DNA from: Pleurodeles waltl
Taxonomy: Eukaryota; Chordata; Amphibia; Caudata; Salamandridae
DNA length: 64,000 nucleotides
Reading direction: 5' to 3'
NCBI RefSeq assembly: GCF_031143425.1
Contig: NC_090444.1
Location: 1,348,196,323 to 1,348,260,322 of the forward strand
The translations under genes were made by a program, and so were the position numbers. The notes under the pieces are model-generated. The model did no database searches. It saw only the letters and a list, made by a program, of their open reading frames with translations, and was not told the origin of the DNA. How positions within the stretch are numbered: the first letter of the stretch is position 1; every line of letters begins with the position of its first letter. This document shows positions 45,290-56,090 of the stretch, one piece after another.

Positions 45290-45720
45290 AAAATATACAT
45301 ATGTATTTATTCTGTATATCCTAGGTCTCCCCCTATTTGTAATTTTTGAGTGTGAATATAGTTAACTACTTCTCTTGCTGTTGAATCAGCGTAGCAAGCC
45401 TGGACAGCTACAATAAGTCTTGGCCCAATCCTATTTGACATTATCAAATGCTTTAGATGTACCACTTGAATAACAAGGGATACACTGTTATTCGTCACAA
45501 TATCTAGTGTGCTAATGATAGCCTGTGTCAGGTCATTTATTTATCTTCTTCGAATAAAACCTTTTTGATCCTTTTTAGTCAAGTTGTGTACGACTTTTTG
45601 TAGGTAATGTTATTGAGTACTGGTACTAGTAAACAATTTGCTTGTCAACAATTTGTGATCTTCATTTCAAATAGTAATCTATTGGTATTTTTTTTACATA
45701 CATTTCCACATTTTGAAGTT
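45290..45720 (-). pseudogene. L1-like reverse transcriptase remnant
   Basis: Minus-strand reading gives KKDQKGFIRRR (the GFI-x-x-R box of L1 RT), NDLTQAIISTLDIV, then frame 45307-45498 SVSLVIQVVHLKHLI, RIGPRLIVAVQACYADSTAR and HTQKLQIGGDLGYTE, which aligns by eye with the I-x-x-G-T-R-Q-G-C region just before the active site (here GGDLGYT). The YADD part was not found. Confidence 0.75.
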
Positions 45721-48059
45721 GCAAAGAGGAAGCTTCTGTAAAAAACAGTGGTGGGGAGACCCTTTTTTAAAACAAATTCTTGTTCTTTGGATACTGAAAA
45801 TACCTCGGTTGACTTCCAACCACTCTTAAAATTACAAAGGGCCTGCAGGCCCCATTAGGGATTCCAGCTGAACCATAATGCCCTTGCTCAATCATACTTT
45901 GTTCGCTGAGGCAGTAGCATACCATTATGATACTTTAGGCACTTCCCAAAGATAACCTGTTCCTCTTCCCCTGTGCCACATTCCCGTCCTCGAGTAACCT
46001 TCCTAATTTGAAGGTTTCCATACTCGTTACTTTTAAACCAACCCCTCCCCACTTGTGGGATCAGATTAAAGTGCCTGTTCTGTCGTGCCTTTTCTATTTA
46101 ACAATAGCTCAATCTCATAATAATTATGTGTAAACTTTAATTATTTGATATTTTGTAGTGATACCAACCAACCAAAGTTTGATTTTGGTGTAGTATGTCT
46201 TCCGCTTCTGCACTGCTCCTGAGATTGTACATCTTATTTTTCCACATTACTTTAAGAAGTGCTGTATGTTTTGCAATTGGATAGTTGTCCCATAATTGTT
46301 TGATAATTCCATCTTCTTACCTTGCTCTCACCTTCTAGCTTTAGCGGTTTTGGAGAAATCTGATCAAATAGGAAACTTCAAATTGGCTACCCTTTGATTA
46401 GAAACCTACTTAGAGGATTCTCATTTAAGGAATAAGTTAGAAAGTTTACTAAAATCTTTCTGGCCTCGGACCTAGACAAGCTGAAGCTATATGAATCTCT
46501 GTGCACACTCTGAAAATCTTTAATAATCTGTTTAACCAGGAATATGCATCAGGAAAGAGTTCTTCGGTAATTACACTATAAACGTGTCCATGTCTGCTCC
46601 CTCTGTGGATTTGAAATTTCACTTAGGTAGGGATTATTTTGTCTTGCATGGTTCTCTAACACTCCTTAACTGGCAATTGTCTGAGTATTTTCTATGGAGG
46701 TGGTTGTAATGTTTTAGTTATTTCATATAAAACTTCTAGTTTTTATTTTAGACTACATTGTGTTGTTTGAATCTATTGTAATATCACTCTGATCTGTAAA
46801 ACCTTCAAATAATGTTTTCTCTCATTATTTTGAACACACGTTTTTTACTTCATCCACATGTAGGTGCTCCATCTTCTTTTCTACTCTCTTCCTCTTCTAC
46901 TCTCTTCCTCTTCATTGTCATCTTCTTCACTAGCAGCTATATATTTTGACAGAGCAAGACTGATTATCATTTGCTGGGAATAAATATTCTTCTTGGAGAC
47001 CCCTCCTACATTTGATGGTGCTTCCACCCTTTTTTTGTCAGGATTTTGTTACTTCTACAAGCTAGGGAATTCTCTCTGATTACCCTGTGAGTCATTTCAT
47101 GGATTACCTACTTTGGAAGCTTAGAATAGGGCCATTATCATTATCATTTAGGGGAAGGCAGAGCCTTTGATTCTTGGAAGTTGACTTCAAGTGTACTAAT
47201 TAATGGAGTGCCCTTTCCTTTTTGTATTAATGTGAGGATGCTGTTTGTTTGTTACGGACGGGACCTGCTCCCGTCCCGCTGATGTATGTTTTTGGATATA
47301 TACACATACAGTTTTTCTGTATTTCATTCATCATATCTTTTGGAGTTACTTTGCTTAGGTGCAACACATGTTTATGACCTACTCTTCAGTTGGTTACTAT
47401 CAAAGTTTTTTAGGCCTCATCCAAGATTGTATCCTTCAGTCACCCTCTGTTCTACACTCCTCAGTGGCAAAGGTTTTGTCATCTCACATCCTCTACAGCT
47501 CGCCTAGACAAGTCTGCTCTAAGCCTTTGTTTACCATGCTGAGCCCCTGGCTTCTATCACTAAAGCCATCTACCTCCCTCTGATGCCATGAAGACAAGTC
47601 TGAGACCTTCCCATGTTAATTCTTGATTTAGTGGCCCCTCAGAATTGTATCTATGCACTACCTGAGGTTATATTGCATAGTGTGAAGGCTTAATATTTCT
47701 CTCTGTTCCTGCCTCCCTGCTGCTTTTTTTCAGGGGAGGTTGTTTGGCAGGGGGGGAGTTCTCATGTGCAGCCAGTATGTTTTCTTTTAGGCAGGAAGGT
47801 ACCTCACATGCTCTGTGCTCTCCCTCCTCAGCTTCCTTAGTCACTTCTCCTCTCTGCCTGTTCTTCCCTTTACTCACTGTTCACTTTGCTGCTTCCACCA
47901 ACACATGAAATCTCCAACTATGCCATGCTTGCACCAAATACCATATCCCACCCTAAACTGTCAGGGACAGGGTAAGATACAGAAAGCCCATAGTCATTTA
48001 CGTCTGAAAAAATGATAAGCTTGTGTTGTAAAAAATTTGTAGAGGTTTATCTGTTTAAG
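45721..48059. other. Unassigned 2.3 kb interrupting the L1-like RT
   Basis: This stretch lies where RT sequence should continue. It has a C/T-rich repeat at 46880-46915 (CTACTCTCTTCCTCTT twice), a perfect 8-bp-stem hairpin at 47256-47276 and no coding motif. It may be a separate insertion, but I found no ends or target duplication. Confidence 0.35.
47256..47276. other. Perfect short hairpin
   Basis: GGACGGGA (47256-47263) and TCCCGTCC (47269-47276) are exact reverse complements around a 5-base loop CCTGC. It is GC-rich in an AT-rich setting. Function unknown. Confidence 0.7.
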
Positions 48060-48960
48060 CACAGTAATGCTGTGTAGGTATGGCCAGATTAACTGTAGTT
48101 TATCATGTTTGTCCTCCACCATATATTACATGGATTTTCATAAATATAGGAATCTTTGTTGGTCAGTGTTTTATGCCGATAAGACCTACAGCTCTCTGGG
48201 TCTTTTTGGGTCTTATATCAGTTTTGAGGAAGGTAACAGTCTCACCTTCTCAAAGGGTGGAATATGCTCACCTCTTAACCTTAATGTCTCAAATACTCAT
48301 TTCAGCTAAGGAACCAGAAGATTTCTATACATTTTATACAATTCTTCATGAATCCCATCCTCACTGTTGCCGACGGTCATGGTATAATTACCTCCCCAAT
48401 CTCTTCTTTAAAGAAGAATTTGATGCATTTAACTTGCTGTCACATAGTAATGCTTTCTAGGCTGGCCTTCTTCACAAACTCCCTTATATTGGCCTCTGAT
48501 AGAGGCGTTTTTTTGTTAAAAAGTCATGATAAAATTTTAGGAATAAGTTTGCGGTGAGCTTTTTGTCCTCCTCCAAAATACCCAGGTCATTATTACAGAT
48601 TTGACTGAAAATTGATCCATGTTTAATTCTCCAAGCCAGGAGCCTACCGATTTTTATTAACACCCTTATATACATTTTAGTATATTGTCTGATTAAATAC
48701 TGTTTTGTTCTTCCTTCGTTCCTCTTTTTCTTGGGATGGGGGTCCTTGTCACTTCTCATTGCACTTTATATAGCTCCTGTTCTGATTTATTTACCTACTT
48801 ACTATCCCATTTCTTAATCCATGCACTTTTAGCATTCATTTTGCTCTGCAGAAATGTTTTAAAGGCCTCCCAGATCAGGGCTACTGATGTGTAACTTTAA
48901 AGTTTATTCAACACTTAGCCTGCATTCTTTCTCCTGTAATATTGACTTTTCAGCTTTCCA
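48060..48960 (-). pseudogene. L1-like endonuclease-RT linker and RT start
   Basis: Minus-strand pieces read, from high to low coordinate: LIWEAFKTFLQSKMNAKSAW (about 48790-48870, in a shifted frame), YTKMYIRVLIKIGRLLAWRI (in frame 48484-48759), FSQICNNDLGILEEDKKLTA, LFLKFYHDF, then near 48180-48245 RAVGLIGIKH, which stands for the RPI-x-L-I box. ALIWEAFK, K-x-GRLLAW and FxxFYxxL are typical of L1/Tx1 ORF2 linkers. Confidence 0.75.
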
Positions 48961-49839
48961 GAATTATCTCTGAGGCTGACTAAACTGTCCTTAAGGTACA
49001 TGTTCTGAAAAGCGGCATATGATCTACTAAGACGAGAGGTGTATTACCTGCCTCCTTAGACTTAGGCCCTCATTATGAACACAGCGGAAAAGACCGCACC
49101 GCCGGCGGTGGCGGTGACTACCGCCAACAGGCTGGCGGTCTGTACTGCCAAATAATGAAGCACATGAAAAACAGGCAGCCTGAAAACCACTCACCGCCAG
49201 CAGAGGAGTGCCGACAACGACGGAAGAGGCCGCCCACAGGCCAACGGAAAGGCCCTACTCGCCCACCAAATATTGAAGCACAAGACCGCTGTCAGTTCCG
49301 GGGCGGGAACCACCGCCACTCAAAGCCTGGCGTAAACGAACCAAATAAAAGGGAAACACTCACTGGAGGCACACACAACACGCTGAAGCAGACATGGAGA
49401 GAGAATTGGAAATCATTCCAGTGCTGCTCCTTGCCATATAGTTCCACGACTGTGGCCGACGACGATGGTAAGTACTGCAACCTACCAAACATGGGAAGAA
49501 AAGGCACAGTTACATACCAACCCACTCTACCCACCCCGCAACGCACCCACAACCCCTCACAACATCACAAGCCATACACACCTGAGCAAGAGGTACTTAC
49601 CCGACACAAGGCCAAGGCAACCTGCCCAAAGTTCACATATGTGCACAACACCTTCCCCTCCTCCCCTCACCCCCCCACCCCCACACCCCACCCACAATAA
49701 AACAATGAACTACGTATCCAGAGTGTGCCAACACCAACGCTGGGCACACAAATTTTATTTCAGAAATAGTAAGAGCAGATTGTCCAAATGAGGCCATTGG
49801 CCAGTCCAACACAAAAAAGCTGATGGGCCCAAATGGCCC

Positions 49840-51300
49840 GAACTTGACTCCCACATGTGCACATTGTACTCCACCATAAAGGGACATCAATGGGGCGGCT
49901 CCTCAGGGAAGAGGGGCAGGGGATGGCAGGGGTGGGGACTTCCGTCTGGGAGGGGGTGTGCTTGGGCGTACGTCTGGGAGAGGGAGTGCTTGGGCTTACG
50001 CTTGAGAAGTGGAGGGGATTTTGGTTTAGCCTTGGAAGGTGGGGGAGCGGGGTTGGACTGAGGGTTGGCAGATGGACCAGGACCAGCACATGGCTTCTTG
50101 CTCACTGGGGAAGGGACACGGGAATGGGAAGGGCGGACAGGGGCGGACTTGGACATGGAAGGAGTGGACAGGGCAAGGAGATGGGCACGTTTAGGGAAGA
50201 GACGGGGTGGGCCAGTGGGTTCGAAAAGGTCAGCATGGGAAAGGAAACGTTTTTTAGGGGCAGTAGGGGTGGACATGGAGGAAGGTGTCGGAGTGGAGGT
50301 AGAGGAAGTGGTTGTAACAGGTGTAGGTGTGCGTGATGTGGATGCAGGTGCCTGTACAGTATGCTGAGGTGTGGTGGATGTGTGTTGGGTGGGTGTCTTG
50401 GAACGTTTGAGTGTTTTGGGAGGAGGGGGGGTGGACACACTGGGACAAGACAGGCTACCAGTGTAAATGGATGTTGTCTGGGTGTCTGTAAGTTTGGTGA
50501 GTGTGCTGCAAGTGTCACTCAAAGTCGTTGTGGTGAGTGCAGGTGTGGTGTCTGGGGTGCATGACTGGATGTCTGATGGTGTGGTGACTGCAAGAATGGG
50601 GCCAGCAGCAGTGACTTAGGGTGCAGTGTTTGTGAGTGTGCATGTAAAGGTGACAGGCAGGGATTCGGGAGAGGTAGACACACTGGGGCATGTGGATGTT
50701 GTTTGTGCCTTTGTTTGTTGGCTGTGTGTATGCCTGTGGTGGGAAGTGTGGTGCTTGTGTTTCTCTGTATGTTTTTTGTGTGTTGAGGTGTGTGCATGGC
50801 TTTCTGAACGTGTGCTTTGGATGGGTGAAGGGAGTGGGGTGCTGGAAGGGGTAGAGGTGGTTGGAGGGGGGATGGAAAGATCAGGGACACTGGCTGCCGT
50901 CAAAGAGGAGGCCAGAGCCTGAAGAGATCTCTGTAGGCCAGACATGGCACTGTGAATGCCTTCCAGGTATGCATTGCATTGCTGCATCTGGGATGCTAGC
51001 CCCTGGATGGCATTCACAATGGTTGTCTTCCCTACAGAGATGGTCCCCAGGAGGTCAATAGCCTCCTCAATGAGGGCAGCAGGGCTGACTGGGGCTGGAG
51101 ATGAGGTGCCTGGGGCTAAGGAGACGCCCACCCTGCTGGGTGAGCGGGCACAGGCAACTGGGTGGGGACCAACAGGGAGGGCGGTGATGGTATGGGGGGG
51201 TGGCAGAAGATGTCAAAGATTGAGTGGGCCGACTAGGGTCCACCGCCACCAGGAATCTCCCATCAGAGGAGGTATCAGCCACTACCTCCAGTGGTAGTAC
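49840..51300 (-). pseudogene. C-terminal low-complexity part of Harbinger Myb-like protein 1
   Basis: Minus-strand frames at 50616-51131 (APVSPAALIEEAIDLLGTIS, then NAIQGLASQMQQCNAYLEGI, a likely coiled coil, then Thr/His/Ser-rich) and 49887-50522 (LTKLTDTQTTSIYTG, then Thr/Pro/Ser/Lys-rich, ending KPKSPPLLKRKPKHSLSQ) continue downstream of the Myb domain. The frame changes near 50520-50620. Such tails are common in transposon-derived Myb-like proteins. Assignment to the same gene rests on order and strand. Confidence 0.5.
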
Positions 51301-51849
51301 CTCCCCCCCCCCTTGGTACTCCCCTCACCCTCCAACCCACTGGTCCCCTTGGCGTCGGTAGACTCTGCCTCCTGGGAACCGTGGGCTGCTGCATCCCCAC
51401 TCGCCGGTGCCACTGCTCCCTTGCTAGATGATACTTATTTATACAGACAACACAAGAGTACAGGGGTAGGGAGACAAAACAGGAGAGAGATATGTTAACA
51501 CCTGAATGGATGTACATATTTGGTTCACTCATACTCCCACCCAGCTAATACACAAACACGCAGCACCTACAGCTATAGTCATGCCTATACCCCTGACTAG
51601 TGGCCACAACCCTAGCATACAACCATCTCTCACATTACAGCAGGACCTGAGGAACTGCAGACCTGTCTCTAATCATCTAATTGCCCATGGGGGGGCGTAT
51701 TGCTAGAATACACCAGTCAGAGTCCCTGCCACTAGACAGCATACATACTACAACACCCTCAGACATCCATCAAGAAGGCAGAAAATGGTTTTGGTCCTCA
51801 CCCCCTTGTGTCTGCTGTGCAGCCTTCAAGCGCCCATCGAAGTTTGGTT

Positions 51850-52071
51850 ATGCCACTGCCAGAATGCACCACATTAGGGGGTCAGGGCCCGACGGGCACC
51901 CCTTCCTCGTTGGGAGGATTTCCCAAGCCGGGCCTCGCAGGTCTTCCTGGCCCACTGCCACAGGTCCTCCCACCGCTTCCTGCAGTGGGTGCTCTGCCAG
52001 TTGTAGACCCCCAGGGTCTGCACCTCCCTGGCGAGGGCCTGCCAAAGTCCCCTCTTCTGATGGGCGCTGAC
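51850..52071 (-). pseudogene. Harbinger Myb-like gene 1, exon 2 (frameshifted)
   Basis: After a CCCTACAG acceptor the frame reads VSAHQKRGLWQALAREVQTL, then STHCRKRWEDLWQWARKTCE, a helix-turn-helix of the Myb/SANT-like type with tryptophans spaced as expected. One base appears to be missing near 51890 (ACCCCCTAATG, where the downstream frame reads PLMWCILAVA), which ends the frame with TAA. In life the protein would bind the element ends and bring the transposase into the nucleus; this is the known role of the Harbinger Myb-like partner and is inferred here. Confidence 0.8.
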
Positions 52072-52292
52072 CTGTAGGGGACACACAGAAAAGTAACACA
52101 GAGGTCAGACAATGCCCATTTGATACCACAGGCTATACGTCCCCTATGGGACGGACACTTAAGAACATCATTCCACCACCTCACTCACGCTGATTGTCAA
52201 ACGTTCAAAGCCAGTGATGTTACAAATCGCGCATGCAGGCATCCACCACCATCACACACATCCATGCACCCCATCCTCCTACTCAGCTGCAC

Positions 52293-52400
52293 CTCTGGTC
52301 GCTCATATAACTTGGGGTACAGGGGTAGAACCCCGTCCACCAGCTTCTCCAGCTCCTCTGTGGTGAAGGCCGGGGCCCTTTCCCCTGTGACTTGTGCCAT
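52293..52400 (-). pseudogene. Harbinger Myb-like gene 1, exon 1
   Basis: Starts MAQVTGERAPAFTTEELEKL and continues VDGVLPLYPKLYERPE. F-T-x-EELE-L-VDGVLP..Y..L is the first helix of the Myb/SANT-like domain. A GT donor follows GAG at 52293 (minus strand GAG|GTGCAG); joining to the acceptor at 52071 keeps the reading frame with VSAHQKR. The start methionine at 52400 is chosen because the frame upstream (CCCVLTL) lacks domain character. Confidence 0.75.
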
Positions 52401-52482
52401 CAGAGTCAGGACACAGCAGCACACTCAGTGGAGTACCTCCATGCACGGAATCCGGGAGTCAAGTAAACCTGGAGTGACGAAA

Positions 52483-52601
52483 TGGCGTACGCTCCGCGGC
52501 GGTGTGCACCGTCAACTGCGATCATGATAGGCCCATATTCCCTATTGACAACCATGTTAACCAATGAATGGGTGCACGGCGGTGAACACTGCCTTACGCC
52601 A
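52483..52601. repeat. Imperfect 119-bp palindrome within the Harbinger
   Basis: The left arm TGGCGTACGCTCCGCGGCGG.. (from 52483) and right arm ..GAACACTGCCTTACGCCA (to 52601) are imperfect inverted repeats; GGTGCAC words recur in both arms. It lies between the divergent Myb-like gene 1 and the transposase remnant. Confidence 0.6.
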
Positions 52602-52620
52602 TTACAACCTCTAGCTGTAT

Positions 52621-52839
52621 GATGTCACTTCCACTGCTACATATCTGGATGGCCCTGAGAAGGTGTGTAGAATAGTGGTGGCCTGCAGCATGCTGCATAA
52701 CGTGGCTGTGAGGAAATCTATACCCCTATTGAAGGAGGAGGGTGCTGTATACCTGCTTCCTCTGAGAGGGGATTTGAGTGATGGTGATGATGAAGAGAGG
52801 GAAGATGTTCACTCCAGGAACCAACTGATCCAACTATAG
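52621..52839 (+). pseudogene. HARBI1-like transposase, C-terminal end only
   Basis: In frame from 52621: DVTSTATYLDGPEKVCRIVV, then ACSMLHNVAVRKSIPLLKEE and GDLSDGDDEEREDVHSRNQL, ending at TAG 52837-52839. The block V-C-x-I-VVAC-x-MLHN-x-A is the C-terminal landmark of PIF/Harbinger DDE_4 transposases. The DDE triad and all upstream parts are missing. AATAAA at 53039-53044 may be its polyadenylation signal. Confidence 0.85.
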
Positions 52840-53038
52840 TTCCAGTGACTGAGGTACTGTTCACTGATGAGGTTGTCTGCACTGCATAATGTCAGTCTGA
52901 CTTATTCACTATGGGGATGTGGGGTCTGTAGTCATTGACACTGTTATATGAATTCCAGTTGCCATGTGCCATGATGAGCAACATGGTGTACATTTCTGTT
53001 TACTGCACACAATGATGTGTGTGGGGTGCCATTCCTGC

Positions 53039-53044
53039 AATAAA
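53039..53044 (+). promoter_or_regulatory. AATAAA, possible transposase poly(A) signal
   Basis: GCAATAAAGGT about 200 bp after the transposase stop. Chance occurrence is possible. Confidence 0.4.
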
Positions 53045-53335
53045 GGTATGATTTTTAATTTAACTGGAAAATGCATTCACATTTACAATCGATTCAACTT
53101 AATGACTGGGGACATAGAAATTGGTGTACATGTGTTTTAATTGTTGTCAGAGATACATTGGTGCTCTTTCAGTGATAGGAAGAGGGCTGATGGTGGATGT
53201 CCATACTGGCTACATGGTCTCAGCGATTGGTGGCAGTGGGTATAGGGACATCTGTACCTTGCAAGTTGTTGAGTTACTATTGGCCGTTGAGGATGGTAGC
53301 ACAGTGGCACACTTGGGAGACAGTTTGTGTCAATG

Positions 53336-53767
53336 TCACTTCTTTGAGGGTGCCTTGGTCTTGGCAGGTGTTCCAGTGCCATATCTGGGTCTGAGGGACC
53401 CTTTGAGTGTCTGGTGCTGGGCTGTACGGGTATGGGTAGGGGTGCTGGTCTCCCGTGTGTCCTTAGACAGGGGCACCAGTCCAGTTGCTGCTGCTGATGT
53501 TGATGGCTGGTCTGTGTCGAGGTCAGTGGTAGGGGCTTCCTGGTTTGTGGGGGTCTCAGGCTGGGTTGGGTTGTGGTGCTGCAGCACCCCTGCAATAGTG
53601 GCCATGGTGGCATTCAGTTGTTTCCACTGCTCCATCGTCTCTTGATGTTGGGCTATCTGCAGCCTTTGAGTCTGCTCCATGCTGGCCAGGCTCTGGCCCA
53701 TCCTGTCTTGGGTATGGTGGTATGCTCCCAGGACCTCAGAGATCACCTCCTGGGCTGCAGCATCCAT
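53336..53767 (-). pseudogene. Harbinger Myb-like protein 2, coiled-coil tail
   Basis: Reads MDAAAQEVISEVLGAYHHTQ, DRMGQSLASMEQTQRLQIAQ, HQETMEQWKQLNATMATIAG, a run with regular hydrophobic spacing that should form a coiled coil, then Thr/Ser/Pro-rich. It lies downstream of the Myb-like domain at 54560-54889 on the same strand. Whether one transcript joined them is inferred. The C terminus is basic (TGTPAKTKAPSKK). Confidence 0.55.
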
Positions 53768-54539
53768 CCTTTGGGCTCCCCCCGGGCCACTGATACCCTC
53801 CCACTGTGCCTAGACCCCTGTGCCTGTGTCCCTTGCACAGATCTGGCGGTACCACTTGTACTGGGACCATCGTCATCGTGTCTGTTGGTAAGTGGAGACT
53901 GTGGCCTCTGTACTTCTGTTCCACCAGTCTGTGGCCTGGATACACTGGTGTGGGGTCGTTTGGCATGTGCAGATGTTGGTGGCTGGGTGGTAGGGGTGTC
54001 AGTGGTGTCCTGGGTGGGGCTACTGGAGGTTGACAGCCAAGGACTGTGTGATGGACCAGGGTATTCCTCAGTGTCCTCAGTTCCCTCTCCAGTGTCCTGA
54101 GTGGGGCCTCTGTCTCCATGTGGGGCGCTGGCACTCCTTGTCCTTTCCGCCAGGGTGGCATGGGTGGTGGTGCTTGTGGTGGGGAATGGACATGTTTGTT
54201 ACATTTACTAATTTGGATGAGGGTGCTCAGCTCTGGCCTATTTTGTGCAGTTTTTCCCTGGTGGGCCATGCAGGGACCTTTTGTGGGGTTACCATTGCAT
54301 TTTGCATGAGATGTGGAGGTGCATTGTGGGTGGTGTAGTGCCATTGTGATTTATTGCAGGGGTAGGTGGCTGTGCACAGGGGGAGGGATGTGGGCCTGTT
54401 GGTGGGTTTGTGGGCATTCAGAGTGACTGGATGTAGTGATTATGGACTGGGTGGGGTAGTGGTCCTGGTGGTAGTTGGAGGGGTGGGGCGGTACATGCAT
54501 TACAGGTGTGGTGGATATGAAGTAATTGTAGGTGACTTA

Positions 54540-54889
54540 CCAGAGTCCATTCCTCCAGTGAGTCCAGTGATGCCAGTACCTTTTCCTCCCAGTCGGTGTA
54601 TTCGGGGTGTAGGTGGGGGTCCTTCCCCGGTCTTCTGTACCACAATGTTCTGCCTGGATGCCATGGACCTCACCTTCCCGCGCAGGTCGTTCCATCTCTT
54701 CCCCCGTGCGTGGATGGTTTCCCACTGTGTTGACCTTGTTCACTGTTGTCTGTCATAACTCCATCTTCCTGGCGATGGCTGTGTGCTGGATCTGTGCTCC
54801 GAAGATTTGTGGCTCGACCTTGATTACCTCATCCACCATTGTTCTTAGCTCCCTTTCTGTGAAGCATGGGTGCTTAGGAGGTGCCATGG
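54540..54889 (-). pseudogene. Harbinger Myb-like gene 2, DNA-binding domain
   Basis: Starts MAPPKHPCFTERELRTMVDE and VIKVEPQIFGAQIQHTAIAR, KMEL, then an in-frame TGA where a tryptophan is expected, QTTVNKVNTV, and a frame change to the readable WETIHARGKRWNDLRGKVRS. FTERELRTMVDEV...K-x-x-x-W...W..I...G.KRWNDLR is again a Myb/SANT-like three-helix pattern but its sequence is clearly different from gene 1. One stop and one frameshift make it inactive. The initiating methionine follows a Kozak-like context (ACCATGG). Confidence 0.78.
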
Positions 54890-55388
54890 TGTGTGTTGTG
54901 GATGCTGTGTTGTGTGGATATTGGTGAGGGTGCGGTTGTGTGATTGGGTGTGTGAGTTGTGTGATGTTGCGTTCAGTGTCTGCATGAAGTAGTGTCAGTC
55001 TGGCTTATTCTATTGGCGATGCAAAGGATTCTGGAGTGTCTGTGTGTGTTTTATAGTGTTGCGGATGTGTGTCAGATGTGTGGGTTTAAAACTTGCCAAT
55101 CTGTGCTTTTCTTGCTGTCGGTGGCGGTCTGTACCGCCAATGGTCGTTCGGCGTCCACTAACCGCTGCAGTGATTTGTGCACCATTATTTGGAGGGCGGG
55201 GGATTTGCGTCCTTGGTGGTGGTGGGGTGGGATGTGCAGCCTTTCTAACGACAAGGCCCTGGCGGTGGCTGGTGGTAGCAGACATTTTGTCGGATTCTGG
55301 TTTTGGCATCTTTATATGGCGGGTTTCTGTTCACTGTCACCATGGCGGCCGACAGTGTTTACCACCATGTTCATATTTGACCCCCTTA

Positions 55389-55676
55389 ATGTATGACAAT
55401 AGCAAGAAGTAGTCCATTCTCACCTAATTCTTGTATTTCCTCTTAAGATACGTAAATTCGAATACTTCCTGTTGCAACTGTATCTGTATATCTGTGAGTG
55501 CAGAAATTTCCTGCCACAAATGTGTTTCCCCGTTACTACCATTCATCTTCAGTGCTGCTGTCTTTCATATCTAGCCTTTGTAGAGTTAAAACCACCTCCT
55601 ACATTTATTGGTGAAGGGAAGCCAGCTAACTGATTTAAAAGTTTTCCTAGTCAAAAGGGTCATATGTGACAGTGCC
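55389..55676 (-). other. L1-like endonuclease, 3' half (decayed)
   Basis: It lies between the Harbinger target copy and the readable endonuclease frame and should encode its second half; I see only scattered fits. Confidence 0.35.
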
Positions 55677-56090
55677 CTAATAGCACCCATCATTTACTTT
55701 CATGCCATTCCAACTTGATAGTAACAATAACCACCTGCAGGTCTTATGTCTTTTTTCATTCGGTATTGTCCATAATCTGTTTTTTATGACAATAATAGCT
55801 ACCCCTTTGGTTGCAGTTCTCCTCCTTAAATGTCTTATATCTTGAACCCAGAAATATTTAGTCAATGTATTATGATGACCTGCTAATAAGTAAATCTCCG
55901 CTAGTGTTACCTCTGCCTTAGTTTCTTCCAACATATGCATAATCATGCACCTTCTCCTGCCTGCTGGCAAAACAAACACATTTACCAAGATTAGTTTAAC
56001 ATAAGCCCACCCTTCTTTATATCTTTTCCATTGTAGTTTCCAGAGCCTCCCTCTTATTGCTCCATATTTCTTTTCTTCCACTGATTCTCC
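55677..56090 (-). pseudogene. L1-like endonuclease N-terminal half
   Basis: The 134-codon frame 55677-56081 reads MLEETKAEVTLAEIYLLAGH and HNTLTKYFWVQDIRHLRRRT, then ATKGVAIIVIKNRLW and WLLLLSSWNGMKV. LQETH/LEET-x-L, GHH-x-x-L and KGVAIII.K..L are seen in L1/Tx1 endonucleases. Catalytic boxes beyond GVAI are not readable. Confidence 0.7.

Larger units (their letters stand above)
49065..55385. mobile_element. PIF/Harbinger DNA transposon, 6.3 kb, dead
   Basis: Left end GGCCCTCATTATGAACACAG and right end (reverse complement) GGGGGTCAAATATGAACATG are imperfect inverted repeats; the flanks are TTA at 49062-49064 and 55386-55388, the TWA-type duplication of PIF/Harbinger. Subterminal parts share GGCGGTCTGTACYGCCAA. 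Inside are two different Myb/SANT-like genes on the minus strand (52400 downward; 54889 downward) and the C-terminal end of a HARBI1-like transposase on plus (52621-52839). Harbinger elements normally carry one transposase and one Myb-like partner. All three genes are broken. The element inserted in the L1-like LINE. Confidence 0.88.
45290..56090 (-). mobile_element. Decayed L1/Tx1-type LINE, split by later insertions
   Basis: Three minus-strand blocks appear in L1 ORF2 order from right to left: endonuclease (55677-56081), the endonuclease-RT linker (about 48060-48960) and RT (about 45290-45720). The Harbinger element (49065-55385) separates the first two; an unassigned 2.3 kb separates the last two. 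Stops and frameshifts throughout. Antisense to PGM3. The clade is inferred from the linker text, which fits L1/Tx1 rather than CR1. Confidence 0.75.

Noticed and set aside
49155..49700. A 181-codon frame just inside the Harbinger left end
   Set aside because: Low complexity, no domain, and overlaps subterminal repeats.
53121..54100. Plus-strand frames of 174-175 codons, hydrophobic
   Set aside because: They are the reverse strand of the Myb-like protein 2 tail; hydrophobicity comes from complementing Gln/Thr/Pro codons.
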